26,923 bases of DNA from Candidatus Altimarinota bacterium (GTDB lineage: Bacteria; Patescibacteriota; Gracilibacteria; Absconditabacterales; Absconditicoccaceae), in the NCBI GenBank assembly GCA_027013285.1, contig JALUXR010000096.1, positions 1-26,923 of the forward strand, given 5' to 3'. Of this stretch, positions 9,071-19,420 are shown one piece after another. Position numbers and translations under genes: made by a program. Below the pieces are notes generated by a model that searched no databases, was not told where the DNA came from, and saw only the letters and a list, made by a program, of their open reading frames with translations. How positions within the stretch are numbered: the stretch's first letter is position 1; every line of letters starts with the position of its first letter.

Positions 9071-10213
9071 ATGAAATTAAATTTAAAATGAAATAATATA
9101 CTTCTTGTATGAAATTGGGGACATAAAAATATGTGAGATGAACTCATTTTAATTTGAAATATTAAACTTTTATTACAAGAAAATAAAAAAATTTACATAG
9201 CTTGTTCAAACAAAGATTGGCTAAAAAACTGTCATAAACAATTCTTAATAAATTTAGAATCGAAAATTGAGAATTGAAAATTTAAAAGTCATCCTGAACT
9301 CGTTTCTGGGTCAAGTCTGGAATGACAAATATTAAATCCAGAATGACAAAATAAAACATTAAATTTAGAAATAAATGAATTATGATTTTTTGATAAAAAC
9401 TCTTGAGAACAAACCATTACTTACTTAACAGAATGGCCAAAATGAGTAAGATCAACTTTTAGGTTTTTAAAAGATATTTCTAATTTAAAAAAATATTTTC
9501 AAGTAGATAGTATTTTAATCGGATGATGAGAAATATTTACTGAAGAAACTCCTTGAAGCTACTGGTATTGGTTTTTTTCAATTTGGTTATTACTGCCTTT
9601 TAAAAACTTATATTTAAGTGGTGGTATCCAAATTCCCAAAAAAATCTGGAATAAAATCTCTTTTTGGATTATGACTAAAAAAGCTATAAAATTATTGGTA
9701 AGAGATTTTGATTTACAAAATACTAACTTTACTCCCAAATATTTAAAAGAAAAAACTGTTTTTTTCCCTGATACTTCTATTTTTGTCCCACTTTGAGATA
9801 AAAAATTTAATATAGATTTAATAAATTATAAATGGAATTATAAAAATAAAGAAACAAAAAAAATAATAGTAATAAATATTAACAAAAGAGCAGAAAATTT
9901 TTATGATGAGATACATAAAATAGCTGATAAATATTATAGACAAAACTATGAAATATATTTTGCTTGGATATGTAAAAGTCCAAAAGATTCAGATATAAAA
10001 TATTATCATAAAATGAAAAAAGATTTTCAAAGTTTAAAACTTCTTGATCGAGAAAATCGAGATAATTTTATAGAAATATTATCGAAAGCAGAAGAAGTCT
10101 ATTCTACAAGATTACATTTATTTTTAATTTCTTACTATTTGAATTTAAAAGTTATACCTTTTGCTTATCAAAAAAAAGTAAATAAAATGAAAGAAGTCTT
10201 GAATAATGGATAA
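9071..10213 (+). CDS. Polysaccharide pyruvyltransferase-family protein (CsaB-like)
   Basis: 380 residues. The family adds ketal-linked pyruvate to sugars of surface polymers, or is a GT-B-like relative of such enzymes. Diagnostic parts are the N-terminal LLVGNWGHKNMGDELIL (G-N-x-G-x-x-N-x-G-D-E), the central ILIGGGEIF, a VRDFDLQNT segment, and the C-terminal block STRLHLFLISYYLNLKVIPFAYQKKV, which matches the family's R-x-H-x-x-x-x-A...P-x-x-x-x-x-Y-x-x-K ending. Residues about 62-95 (encoded at roughly 9255-9352) look inserted: they include SHPELVSGSSLEGQ, translated from a palindromic repeat, in frame and without a stop. The gene has its own promoter and is followed by a GT4 gene, so both probably act on a surface glycan. 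Confidence 0.72.
9288..9347 (+). repeat. Palindromic repeat element inserted within a coding sequence
   Basis: GTCATCCTGAACTCG (9288-9302) and CAAGTCTGGAATGAC (9312-9326) form an imperfect 15-bp stem with a 9-base loop. A further copy of the end, TCCAGAATGAC, lies at 9337-9347. The GTCATYC...GRATGAC ends and the encoded peptide HPELVSGS resemble small palindromic elements dispersed in many unrelated bacterial genomes. It is markedly GC-richer than its surroundings and sits in frame. AATTGAAAATT-type sequence flanks it on the left. It is the only copy noticed in the window. Confidence 0.6.
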
Positions 10214-10295
10214 TGTATAATTGAAAATTAATAATTACCACAATTATAATCTTACCACTCTGTTTCAACCCTATTTTATTCTGTTATTCTGTATT

Positions 10296-11465
10296 ATGCA
10301 TATCCTTTATATTTTAGATTTTTATAAGCCAAATCTTGGCTGAGTTGAAGTTCTACTTGATGAAATTATAAACCATTTTTGAAAAAATAACCAAGTTTCT
10401 GTTCTTACTTGGAATTTTAATTGAGAACTCCCAGAAATAGAAAAAAAAGGAAATATTACTATCCACAGAGTCCGTGCCAAAAATTTGTTTGGGTATGTTC
10501 TACAATGAATTAAAAAATGAAAAAGTTTAACAAAAAATGTAGACATCATCCATGCAAATACTTTTTTTTCTTGAATTATAGGAAGTTATTTATCCAAAAA
10601 ATATAAAATTAAGTCAGTTTTACATATTCATGGTTTTTTTGGAAATTATCGGAATAGTTTAGTAGAATGAAACTATTTTATCAAAAAACTAAAAGTATTA
10701 AAATTTAAAATCCTTGAATACTTAAACATCCACTGAAATTTTAACAAATACATTTGTATTTCAAGATTTGTCCAAGATGTTGTAAAAGTTTATTATTGAG
10801 TTTCTCGAGATAAAATTGAATTAGTTTATAACTGAATGGATTATGAAAAATGGCAAAATTTAATTGATACAAAACAAGTAGAAGAAATTAAACAAAAGTA
10901 TAACTTAAATAAATGTTTTTCATTACTATTTTTTTGAAGAATAGAAAAAATGAAAGGTCTGGGTTTTTTCTTAGAAAGTTTATCAACATTACAAATTAAA
11001 GATTTAAAAGTTATTTTAATAATTCATTGAGATTTTCAAAAATTTGAAGAAAAAATCCAACAACTAAAATGAACAAACATCAAACATACAAACTGAATAA
11101 TATCAGCATTTAATTTTGAAAATATACAAATAGAAATTATCCCATGAGTAGCACACGAAACATTAGCAAACTACATAAAAGCTGTCAGTGCAGTCGTCTT
11201 GCCATCGAGTATGGAACCTTTTGGGCTTGCTGGACTTGAAACTTGTATTTTATGAACACCTATCATTGCAAGCAATTCTTGAGCAATTGAAGAAGTAGTA
11301 TTTTGAAAAGTAAATTTCTTTGAGTATTGAAACAAAAAAGATTTACAAAAAGCTATTTTAAATAATTATAATTGAATATTTCAAGAAATACCAAAAAAAG
11401 ATTTTAATTTAAATAAAATGTTCAACAGTCTAGAAAAAATATACAAAGAATTAATTAATAAATAA
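10296..11465 (+). CDS. Glycosyltransferase family 4 (GT-B retaining)
   Basis: 389 residues. The N-terminal domain opens with LYILDFYKPNLGGVEVLL, the acceptor-side glycine loop. VDIIHANTFFSGIIGSYLS and VLHIHGFFGNYRNS follow, and then CISRFVQDVVKVYYGVSRDKIELVYNGMD, the canonical hinge region before the C-terminal domain. That domain has LLFFGRIEKMKGLGFFL and the donor-binding E-x7-E motif in EPFGLAGLETCILGTPIIAS. The enzyme should transfer a sugar from a nucleotide donor to a lipid-linked or surface glycan. An 82-base spacer with TTGAAA (10221) and TATAAT (10245), 18 bases apart, separates it from the pyruvyltransferase-like gene, so it may have an extra weak promoter. Sugar specificity cannot be deduced. 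Confidence 0.88.
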
Positions 11466-11467
11466 AA

Positions 11468-11495
11468 TTGCTTTATTTTTTTATTTTTGTATAAT
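11468..11495 (+). promoter_or_regulatory. Promoter candidate for the cyclase gene
   Basis: TTGCTT (11468-11473), 16-base spacer ending in TG, then a perfect TATAAT (11490-11495), 37 bases before the ATG. The same stretch can form an A/T-only hairpin (AAATAAA 11460-11466 with TTTATTT 11472-11478, then Ts) that could help end the upstream transcript. Confidence 0.5.
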
Positions 11496-11532
11496 TCTTG
11501 AAGTAAATATTTTATCTAAAATAATTTTTATT

Positions 11533-13728
11533 ATGTGAAAGAAAAAGGTAAATTTTGTATTTTTGCTTATAAATATAATTTTATTAATATTTTGATTTTT
11601 TGTTTTAAAATACTGATGGTTCAACAAAGCAGATAATTTTGCTTACAGTAAATTATTAGCATTCTATTATAATTCTAATAGATGAACTGTATGAATGTCA
11701 AATATTTGAAATAGTTTAGATCCAGTATTAGTAAAAATAGATAAAAAAACCTTTGATAAATTATGAGTTACACCATCTACATTTCATAGATGATATTATG
11801 CAAAATTAGTTAAAAAACTTCAATATTATGGAGTTAAAAATATAGTTTTTGATGTATTTTTTCAAAAATTACATTATTGAACTTGAACAAGTAAATTACA
11901 AAAAATATACAATAAATCATTAGAAATATTTGATGATAGATTTGCTAATTCTCTTTCTTGAAATGTAACTTTATGAGTTATACCTTGATACACTTATAAA
12001 GAAAATAATTTATCTTCAGATTATAAAGTAAAAACACATACAATACCATTAATTTTTCCTGCAAAACAATTTTTAGGAAAATGAGTTGATTTATGATATG
12101 TTCAATCACATTTAAATAATTGACCTATCAACAATTGAATTGATCCATATGTAAAATACAAATCTTGATACATATTAAATTTATGATATGCTTGATATTT
12201 CAATAGATTATATGCTGAATGAAAGATTTGAAAAAAAATAAATATTATTGAAAAAAAAACTAAAAATATATTTTGAGCTAACAAGCTTATAATAGAAACT
12301 ACAAACAAAAAATATAACAAAATCATTCCTTTAAGCAGAGATTATAATTGAAATAGTTTTGTATTTACTCCATTATTTGTAATAAATAAATCTAAGTTAA
12401 ATTATTCAATGGTTGATATTTTAAACGACCAGGATAATATTTATTCTCCATTTTTCAAAAATAAAACTGTTTTTATTTGAGCTACAGATAGCACATTAAA
12501 CGATATGAAGCTGTCATACTTATGAATGATACCCTGAGTTATGTTTCATATAAATAGTTTTTTATCAATAAAAAATAATCAATACATCTATTTACTATGA
12601 TATAAATGAAGTTTTGTAATTTTACTAATATTATTTATAACCTGATATTTATTTGTAAATTTTTTCAAAAGTGAAAGTTTATCAATAATCGTATTTTTTG
12701 TCTTATTATGATTAATATATGTTTCTTCAATTTATATCCTAGAAAACAATTGAATTCTTATACCTATAGGTAGTTTAACAATTATTTTAACAATAAAATT
12801 ATTTTTTGATATTTTAAATATACTTTTGATAAATGAAAAAAGAAAAGAATTATTAAATAAATTATTTAACAAGTATGTTTGAGAAAAGGTATTAAAAAAA
12901 ACTGATGAAAATAAATGATGAAAAATAGCTGAAAAAAAAGAAATAGCTTTGATGTTTTCAGATATAGCATCTTTTACAAATATTTCAGAAAAACTTACAG
13001 CTGAAGAAGTTATTCAAATGTTAAATTTATATTTTGAACAAACAAATAAACCAATTATTAAATCTCATTGATTTATCGATAAATATGTTTGAGATGCAAT
13101 TATGGCTTTTTGGGAAAATATGGAATCTTCTGATGATATTTTAAAAGCAATTATTCAAATACAAAAAAACCATCCAAAAATTATGGAAAATGTCCAAAAT
13201 AAATTATGAAAAGAAATAGATATTTATACAAGAATTTGATTACATTATGGGAAAGCTATTGTATGAGATGTTTGAGATGTAAATAACAAAATTTCATATA
13301 CTGCCATAGGAGATAATGTAAATCTAGCTTCAAGACTTGAGTGAATAAATAAATATTATGGAACAAATATTATGCTTTCTGAAACATTTTATGATAAAAT
13401 AGAGAAAAAAGAAAATTTTGCTATAAGACTTGTAGATAAAATTACAGTTAAATGAAAAACAGAACCTATAAATATTTACCATACTATGCCTTATTACGAT
13501 TTTGAAATAACAGAAGAATTAAAAGATTATTTAAATAAATTTGAAAAATGATTAGATTTATATTTTAAATGAGAGTTTGAAAAATCAAAAGATAAGTTTT
13601 TAGAGCTGACAATATTTAAAATTTGAAAAGAAGATCCAGTTTTAACTATGATTTTAAAAAGATTAGAATATCTTATAGAAAATAAGCCTAAAAATTGGGA
13701 TTGAGTATGGAGATTTACAACCAAATAA
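11533..13728 (+). CDS. CHASE2-domain class III adenylate/guanylate cyclase
   Basis: 731 residues. A membrane helix (about 6-27) precedes a large extracytoplasmic CHASE2 sensor domain, with VLVKIDKKTFDKLG near the start and KTVFIGATDSTLNDMK near its end. Three membrane helices follow (about 360-440), then a cytosolic class III catalytic domain. Metal-binding aspartates are D477 (ALMFSDIASFT) and D521 (KYVGDAIMAFW). K517 and D594 (YTAIGDNVNLASRLE) are the usual purine-selecting pair and favour ATP, hence cAMP. N597 and R601 are the transition-state residues. So every catalytic position is present. A C-terminal TPR-like tail ends in NWDGVWRFTTK, as in other CHASE2 cyclases. The ligand is unknown. 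The gene is a separate unit after the glycan genes and stops two bases from the convergent helicase. Confidence 0.92.
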
Positions 13729-13730
13729 TT

Positions 13731-14921
13731 TTATCTTCCCCACTTTCCTCTGCTCTTCCTATGTTCTGTAGCTTCGACGATTTTCTCATTCAAATAATCT
13801 AAATTGTTTATAATTTCTAATTTATTTCAGGTTTTTTGTTCTATTTCCGAAATAAAATCTTTCTGATTTTCTGAAAGCATAGTAATAGCAACTCCACTTT
13901 TTCAAGCTCTTGCTGTCCTTCAAATTCTATGAGTATAATCATCTACGATTGCAGGTAAATCATAGTTTACAACACAAGACAAATTATCCATATCAAGTCA
14001 TCTTGCAGCTACATCAGTAGCAATTAAAACTTTTATTTCTCAATTCTTAAATTTATCCCAAGCCTTTCTTCTTGCATTTTGATGTTTATCACCGTGAATT
14101 GTATCTACCTTAAATCTTTTCAAAATCTTTGCAAGTTTTTCAGTTTCTTCCTTTTGCCTTACAAATACTATAATTGATGAAAATTCTCTATTTTTACATA
14201 AAAATTGTAACAATTTTAATTTATTAGACGGTTTTACAAAATATACTTTCTGTGAAATTTTAGATATTAAGTTTTTTGATTTTATTATAATTTCTTCTGG
14301 AGTCTTTTGAATATTACTTGCTAATCTTTTTATTCCTCCAGGTAAAGTTGCAGAAAACAATAAAGTTTGTCTATCTTTCGATATTTTAGATAAAATATGT
14401 TTAATATCAGGTAAAAATCACATATCAAGCATTCTATCAGCTTCGTCTAAAACAAGTATTTTAATATTTGATAATTTTACTATTCATTGTTCCATCAAAT
14501 CTTTTAATCTTCAAGGTGTTGCAACAAGTATATCAACTCATTTTTTCAATGCTTTAATTTGATGAAAAGGACTTACTCAACCAAAAATAGTAGTTTGTTT
14601 AAAGTTTGTATTTGTGCAATACGGATTAAAAGTTTCTCATATTTGCATTACCAACTCTCTTGTAGGAGCCAACACCAAAACTTGTATTTTCCTTTCCTGT
14701 TTTCACTCAACTTTTCATTCTTTTATCCTATTTTTATACAAAATATTTAAAATAGGTAAAACAAAAGCTAATGTCTTACCACTTCAAGTATTAGAACTTA
14801 CCAAAACATCCTTTCAGCTTGTTACCACTGGAATAACTTTTTCCTGCACTTTCGTTGGTGTAGTTAATCATTGTTTAGTTAAAGTTTTTTCTAATGGAGA
14901 AATTAAATTTTTAAAATTCAT
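13731..14921 (-). CDS. DEAD-box ATP-dependent RNA helicase (RhlE/DeaD-like)
   Basis: 396 residues, a compact two-RecA-domain helicase. The Q motif lies around Q26. Walker A is SNTGSGKT (43-50). APTREL (Ia), GG (Ib) and TPGR follow, then DEAD in LVLDEADRMLDMGF and SAT (III) in FSATLP. The second domain has IVFVRQKEETEKLA, then ATDVAARGLDMDNLSCVVNYDLP and the arginine-finger motif HRIGRTARAG. All ATPase motifs are intact. The short basic tail (TEHRKSRGKWGR) may bind RNA. Likely roles are unwinding structured RNA in ribosome assembly or mRNA turnover. It follows the pilin gene by 45 bases on the same strand; a TATAAT occurs in that gap at 14949-14944 without a clear -35. Confidence 0.95.
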
Positions 14922-14966
14922 ACAATTATTTTATAAACTAAATATTATAATTTTTTGAGTATGAGC

Positions 14967-15401
14967 CTATTTTAAATCTAACATTATAAGTTGTGTCGTT
15001 AAACTAGTCTTAAAGAAATTTGGATTTATAGTATGAAGTATAATTCAAGATAATCACAACAATACTATTCATAATATCACTTTTTTTAGTAATTCTTTTC
15101 ATTTTCAAGCTGCAGACTGATTTACTCAAGATAAACTCATCATTACACCAGCTGCTATAAGAGCTATAAAACTAATAGCAACAGTCATATTTATCAAAAT
15201 TTTCATCATAGCTCACATTAAACTACCAAACGAATTTGCAGCATCTTTTTGAGAAATACATCAATTTCCATCTCATACTCATGGAACATCCGTATTTAAT
15301 TTTATCTCTCATGTTCAACATGTTCAATCCGCAGCAACTGAAACTCAAATAAAACTAAATCATCACAAAAATAAAGATATCAACAAAATTATTTTTTTCA
15401 T
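14967..15401 (-). CDS. Pilin-like small membrane protein (VirB2/TrbC type)
   Basis: 144 residues. A clear signal peptide (MKKIILLISLFLGGFSFIGVSVAA) is followed by a glycine-rich mature N-terminus containing two cysteines (CGTGEIKLN..., GNGCISQKD). Two hydrophobic helices come next: ILINMTVAISFIALIAAGVMM and VILGIVLLGLSGIIL, separated by SLSGVNQSAAGKGKELLKK. Helix, short polar loop with K-G-K, second helix is the topology of VirB2/TrbC conjugative pilins and of the pilin-like proteins common in Patescibacteria. No other type IV secretion gene is in the window. It lies 34 bases after rimO on the same strand. Assignment rests on topology and the SG...GKGKELLKK loop, not on a strong signature. 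Confidence 0.6.
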
Positions 15402-15435
15402 ATTTTTATTAAATAATTTATAAATTACCTTTAGT

Positions 15436-16813
15436 TTAAATATTTTTTGTTTTGAAACAAGTTTTATATTTCACTAACTCTCACAAATCTATTTCTCAAG
15501 TATCATTAAAAACTCAAGTAATATCTTCATATTTTATCTCATCTACTTCATCAATTTCAGGACAGTGCATATATGGTCTTACAGTGAGTTTTTCATTATC
15601 ATAATCTTGGACATATCATACTTGTTCTTGTTTTTTTCTCTTTTTATTTTTCTTCTCAAGCATATTATCTACCAAATTTGAAATAAACTTAAATCTATAT
15701 TCCAAAGTTTTATCATCTACTTTGTTTGGTAATTTACTAGAAGCTGCTAAAGGTTCATCATGATATTGAAATAATCAAATATTATCAAAATAATTTTCTT
15801 CTAAAAACTCAACAAGTTCCATAAAATCTTCATTTGTTTCTCAAGGAAATCAAGCTATGATATTTGTTCTAATAAAAGGATTTTCAAAATTATTTTGTAT
15901 AAAATCTAAAAACTCATAAATATATTTTGTATCATAAAATCTTCACATTTTTTTTAGAACTGAAGAAGAAATATGTTGTAAAGGAATATCAAAATATGGT
16001 AAAAATTTATCTAATTTTTTAAGTTTTTCTAAGTGTTTCAAACTAATGACATCAGGATACAAATACAAAAGTCTAAAAACAAAATCTCATTCTAATTTAT
16101 CTATTTGTTCAAGTAATTCAAAAAGTTTACTCTCTCAATATAAATCTGTTCCATATCTTGTAGTATCTTGAGAGATTATAATTATTTCTTTTACTCATGA
16201 AGCAATCATATTTTTTGTTTGTTCCATAACTGTTTCCATCGGTAAAGATTTCTGTTTTCATCTAATCTTTGGAATAATACAAAAACTACAGTGATTATCA
16301 CATCATTCAGCAATTTTTAAATATTCATAACCATAAGAAATATCAGTATAAGCTCTAGGACTATCTGGAAAAATAAAATCTCCAAATTCTTTTGAAATGT
16401 ATCATTTTTTAAGTTTTTCTACTGAAATATTATCTACATCGTCCCAAGAAATTAAAAAGACTTTTCCAGAATTTTCTTGTAAAAATTTATTAAATTCTTC
16501 TACTTCTTTTTTATATTCTTCACTATCATCTTTTAATCATTTAAAATATTGTAAAGCACATCATAAAATATAAACTTTCTTTCATTTTACTAACAATTTT
16601 TGCAACACTTCCATCATTTCAGCTCTACCAGAAGATAAAAATCCACAAGTATTCAAAAAAACATATTCTACTTCATCAGAATACGGCTCAGCAATATAGT
16701 TTATTTCTTCTTTCAAATTTGCTTCATTGTAAGATAGTAATTTTCAAATTACATACTGACTATCTACAAGATTTTTTGTGCATCATAAGTTTATAAGGGA
16801 AAAGTTGAACATA
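15436..16813 (-). CDS. rimO: Ribosomal protein S12 methylthiotransferase RimO, frameshifted at its start
   Basis: About 458 residues. RimO is a radical-SAM enzyme with two Fe-S clusters that methylthiolates an aspartate of ribosomal protein S12. The N-terminal cluster motif is INLGCTKNLVDSQYV, which favours RimO over MiaB; a second ligand is in LNTCGF. The radical-SAM motif is EGCDNHCSFC. The C-terminal TRAM domain includes VRPYMHCPEIDEVDE, again RimO-like. The ATG at 16813 is one base out of frame: five A's (16800-16804 on the plus strand) stand where four would give MFNFSLINLGC. The true frame runs into a stop upstream at 16848-16846 with no ATG, GTG or TTG start. It is therefore a real +1 lesion, an assembly error, slippage on T5, or initiation at ATA. 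All downstream motifs are intact. Confidence 0.85.
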
Positions 16814-16835
16814 AAAAATAATTAAAATTTAAAAT

Positions 16836-17053
16836 TAAAGTTGTTTAAAGTCTTTATTCGTTAATCAAAGTTTTGTTATAATAGATTTTATCACTCATTT
16901 ACTTATATTTTTTCATCCATGATTTGGTAAAATAACTATATTTTCATTTTTAAACCATATTTCATGACTTCATTTAGCTTATCTTTTTAAAACAAATCAA
17001 AGTTTTACTAATTTTTTTCTTATATCAGAATATTTATAATTTAATTCTCACAT
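16836..17053 (-). pseudogene. hicA: HicA-type toxin with an in-frame nonsense codon
   Basis: HicA is a small dsRBD-like mRNA interferase. Starting with ATG at 17053, which overlaps the hicB stop (TAATG), the frame reads YKYSDIRKKLVKLGFVLKR and then TAA at 16981-16979. After the stop the same frame continues with AKGSHEIWF and PNHGGKNISKGVIKSIITKLG, clearly the rest of HicA including its catalytic GSH histidine. CAA to TAA at the stop would explain the lesion, since Gln is common at that position. UAA is a true stop elsewhere in the window, so the toxin should be a 24-residue fragment. The exact last few codons near 16840 are uncertain. Family call firm; functional loss is inferred. Confidence 0.75.
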
Positions 17054-17265
17054 TATATAACTAGTTCTAATTTATTTAAATTTTTATTAGATTTTGAAAA
17101 CTTATTTTTTAATATTTCTTTCTTTAAAGTCATTACTTCTTCATACACTGACCACAAATTTTCTAAAACTTCTTCATAACTTCCTCATTGAGCATAGATA
17201 TCATCTATTCAATCAATTTTAGCAAAACATAATCAATCTTTTTCTTTTTCTACAATTATTTTCAT
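17053..17265 (-). CDS. hicB: HicB-type antitoxin
   Basis: 70 residues. HicB antitoxins have a partial RNase H-like fold that masks HicA. Here the core is IIVEKEKDGLCFAKIDGI, IYAQGGSYEEVLENLWSVYEEVM, matching the family's alternating strand, G-x-T/S-x-x-E-A helix pattern. A charged tail (KKEILKNKFSKSNKNLN) follows. No separate DNA-binding domain (HTH or ribbon-helix-helix) is obvious, so it is a short HicB; promoter binding would have to come from the tail or the complex. It is the first gene of the pair, order hicB-hicA, with TAATG overlap. A promoter with an inverted repeat lies just upstream. Confidence 0.75.
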
Positions 17266-17289
17266 TTTTATTTATAAAAACAATAAATA

Positions 17290-17327
17290 TATCATCAGTA
17301 TGATAAGTTTTTAAAAGTATTTTTCAA
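17290..17327 (-). promoter_or_regulatory. hicBA promoter with inverted-repeat operator
   Basis: Minus strand TTGAAA (17327-17322), 16-base spacer, TATCAT (17305-17300). The -10 is the left arm of a perfect inverted repeat TATCAT-ACTG-ATGATA (17305-17290). A regulator bound there would block the promoter. The same repeat, followed by a T-rich stretch, could instead be a weak terminator of the upstream gene. Confidence 0.5.
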
Positions 17328-17328
17328 T

Positions 17329-19392
17329 CTATTCCAAATAAAAAGATAAATCGTCTGTTATAAATTGTCTGAATTTTCATCAAATAGACAATAGATGTAT
17401 TTCATTATATTTTACATGTTTTGCCTTGTTTGCTAACAAAAATTCTGGTCATCAAATTGTAATTTTTACTCATTTTTTCTTTTTTAGATAATACAACAAT
17501 TTTCATTGACCTCAAGTAATATTTTCAGCATAAATATTTGCTTCTAGCTTATATTCTTTTGTTAAATTATAAATTAATTTAAACAAGCTGTTTGAAAATG
17601 CCTTATTGTTTGACACCAAAAACATACTTTCTTTAGCTTCGATTTTGTTTTTTATATCTTCCACTAATTTCTTAAAATCAACTTGCTCTTTATAATCAAC
17701 AAATTTTGTAGTTTTATCTTGAACTTCTAATTTGTCAGATAATTTTATATAATTATTTTTTTCCATAACTGTAAAATTATAATATTGCAATCCTTCCATA
17801 AAATCATTGAAATTATTTATATCCACATTTTCCATCATAGGATTAAAAATATATTTCAGCTGTGCATTTTGTCAAAATAACTTCTGTTCCACAATACAGT
17901 AATTTTCTGCACATTCTTTAAAAATATTCCAATATCTAGTAATTTCTACTTCATTCAAATTTTCTAATTGTTTTGTAATATTTTGAAAACTTTCTTTAAG
18001 CTCAAAAAATCAAGCTGAACTATTTTCAAATAAATTCACCATTTCCAATTTATTTTTTGTTCATTTGAAAAGTGGCAACAATTTAACTGATAAAGTCCCA
18101 AAGAAAGTAGCTATTTCATCTATAAGTTTTTCAATATTTTGACTATTTTTTGTAAAACTTTCTCTATAAAGAATAATATCAAGTTTATTCATCAATTCAT
18201 AAAAATCAAAACCTCTATTTATAACTTTACCAAGACTATTCATCCAATAATGCCAATCAAACATAATTACTGTATAATCTTTAATTTCTTCTTTTCATTT
18301 TTCCTTAATAAAGTTAAACAAATCATAATGAGTTGCCAAAATAATATTTGCTGAAATAGTTCTATTTTTTCATGATAAAAACTTATTTATTTTATACTCA
18401 GAAAAATTTGAAATATCAAAAATAGAGATATCTTCCGAATAATGAGAAAATGATTTCAAAATATAATTAGCTTCAAACTCTTCAAGTCTAGGTTTTGTTA
18501 AAAGTAGTTTTTCATTATCAATGTTTGTAGTGCTTCATAAATTCAAAGTAGAAAATTGAACATATTTTTCTCTCAAAATATTTTTTGCTATATTTTGTCT
18601 AGCATTTGAACTAAAAGCAAAAATTACCTTATTTTGTCAATTTAAAGCAAGATTAAAAGCTGTTTCAAAATCTATTCAATTTACATTAAAAACAGTTTTA
18701 TTATCAAATTGTAAAATATCAAGATTATCAGATTTTATCTTTTTTGTTTTTGGGATAGATAATCATTTTTTAGGAATAGAAAAAATATTTTTATTAACCG
18801 GATTTAATTCTAATATTTTAGTAAAAATACTATCAGATTTTAAAAGTAAATCAGCCAAAAATTGATATTTTTTTACTAGTTTATCTACTTTTTTAACAAT
18901 AAGTTTAAATAATTCTATACTCATAAAACTATCTGCCAAAGCATCATGAGACTGCCCTTTAAATCAATATTTATCAGAGAGAATTTCCAATGCATAAGAT
19001 GGTTCAAAATGCAAAAGTAATCTTGAATAAGTATAAGTATCAAACTCAATAAGATATGGAAATTCTCACAAATACCTTTTCATAAATTTAATATCAAACT
19101 GAATATTATGTCATATCAAAACACTATTTTCATCAAAAAAATCTACTAATTCTTTTTTAATCTCTTCGAAAGTTGGTGCATCCTTAAGTTTTTCAAGTTT
19201 TATTCAGGTTGTAAATTCAACTATTTCAGTTAAATCAGCTAAATTTTCTGGTTTTATGTAAGAACTAAATTGTTTTACTACTTCAAATTTTTTATTAAAT
19301 TTTATAATTCATATTTGAATTGGTTCATCTTTTTCTGTATTTAATCAAGTTGTTTCAAAATCAAATGCTACATAATTTAAGTCTTTTAACAT
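17329..19392 (-). CDS. DnaQ-type 3'-5' exonuclease fused to a degenerate DinG-like helicase region
   Basis: 687 residues. Residues 1-165 form an intact DEDDh exonuclease: VAFDFETTGLN (Exo I, D-x-E), LIGHNIQFDIKFM (Exo II), SHDALADSFMSIELF (Exo III with H and D). The remaining 500 residues have the size and order of a DinG/XPD-like helicase, but its ATPase motifs are missing. No G-x-G-K-T loop exists (position near ALNGQNKVIFAFSSNARQN). The DEAH box is replaced by VIMFDWHYWMN after an NHALL-like ATHYDLFNFI. C-terminal SF2 motifs are blurred (AENITGGQGKLLYYLKKKKG). So the exonuclease should work while the helicase part is probably structural. Own promoter; the stop is next to the hicBA -35. The helicase relationship is inferred from order and length. 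Confidence 0.7.
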
Positions 19393-19420
19393 TCACAATA
19401 TTTATATTTTAAATATTATG

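Noticed and set aside
10214..10295. A small RNA or riboswitch between the two glycan genes
   Set aside because: No stable hairpin or known motif is visible, only a weak promoter-like pair.
14559..14958. Plus-strand open frames over the helicase gene
   Set aside because: They are antisense shadows of the DEAD-box helicase, whose motifs are complete on the minus strand.
16979..16981. UAA as a sense codon explaining the hicA interruption
   Set aside because: UAA ends most other genes at the expected family length, so reassignment is not supported.
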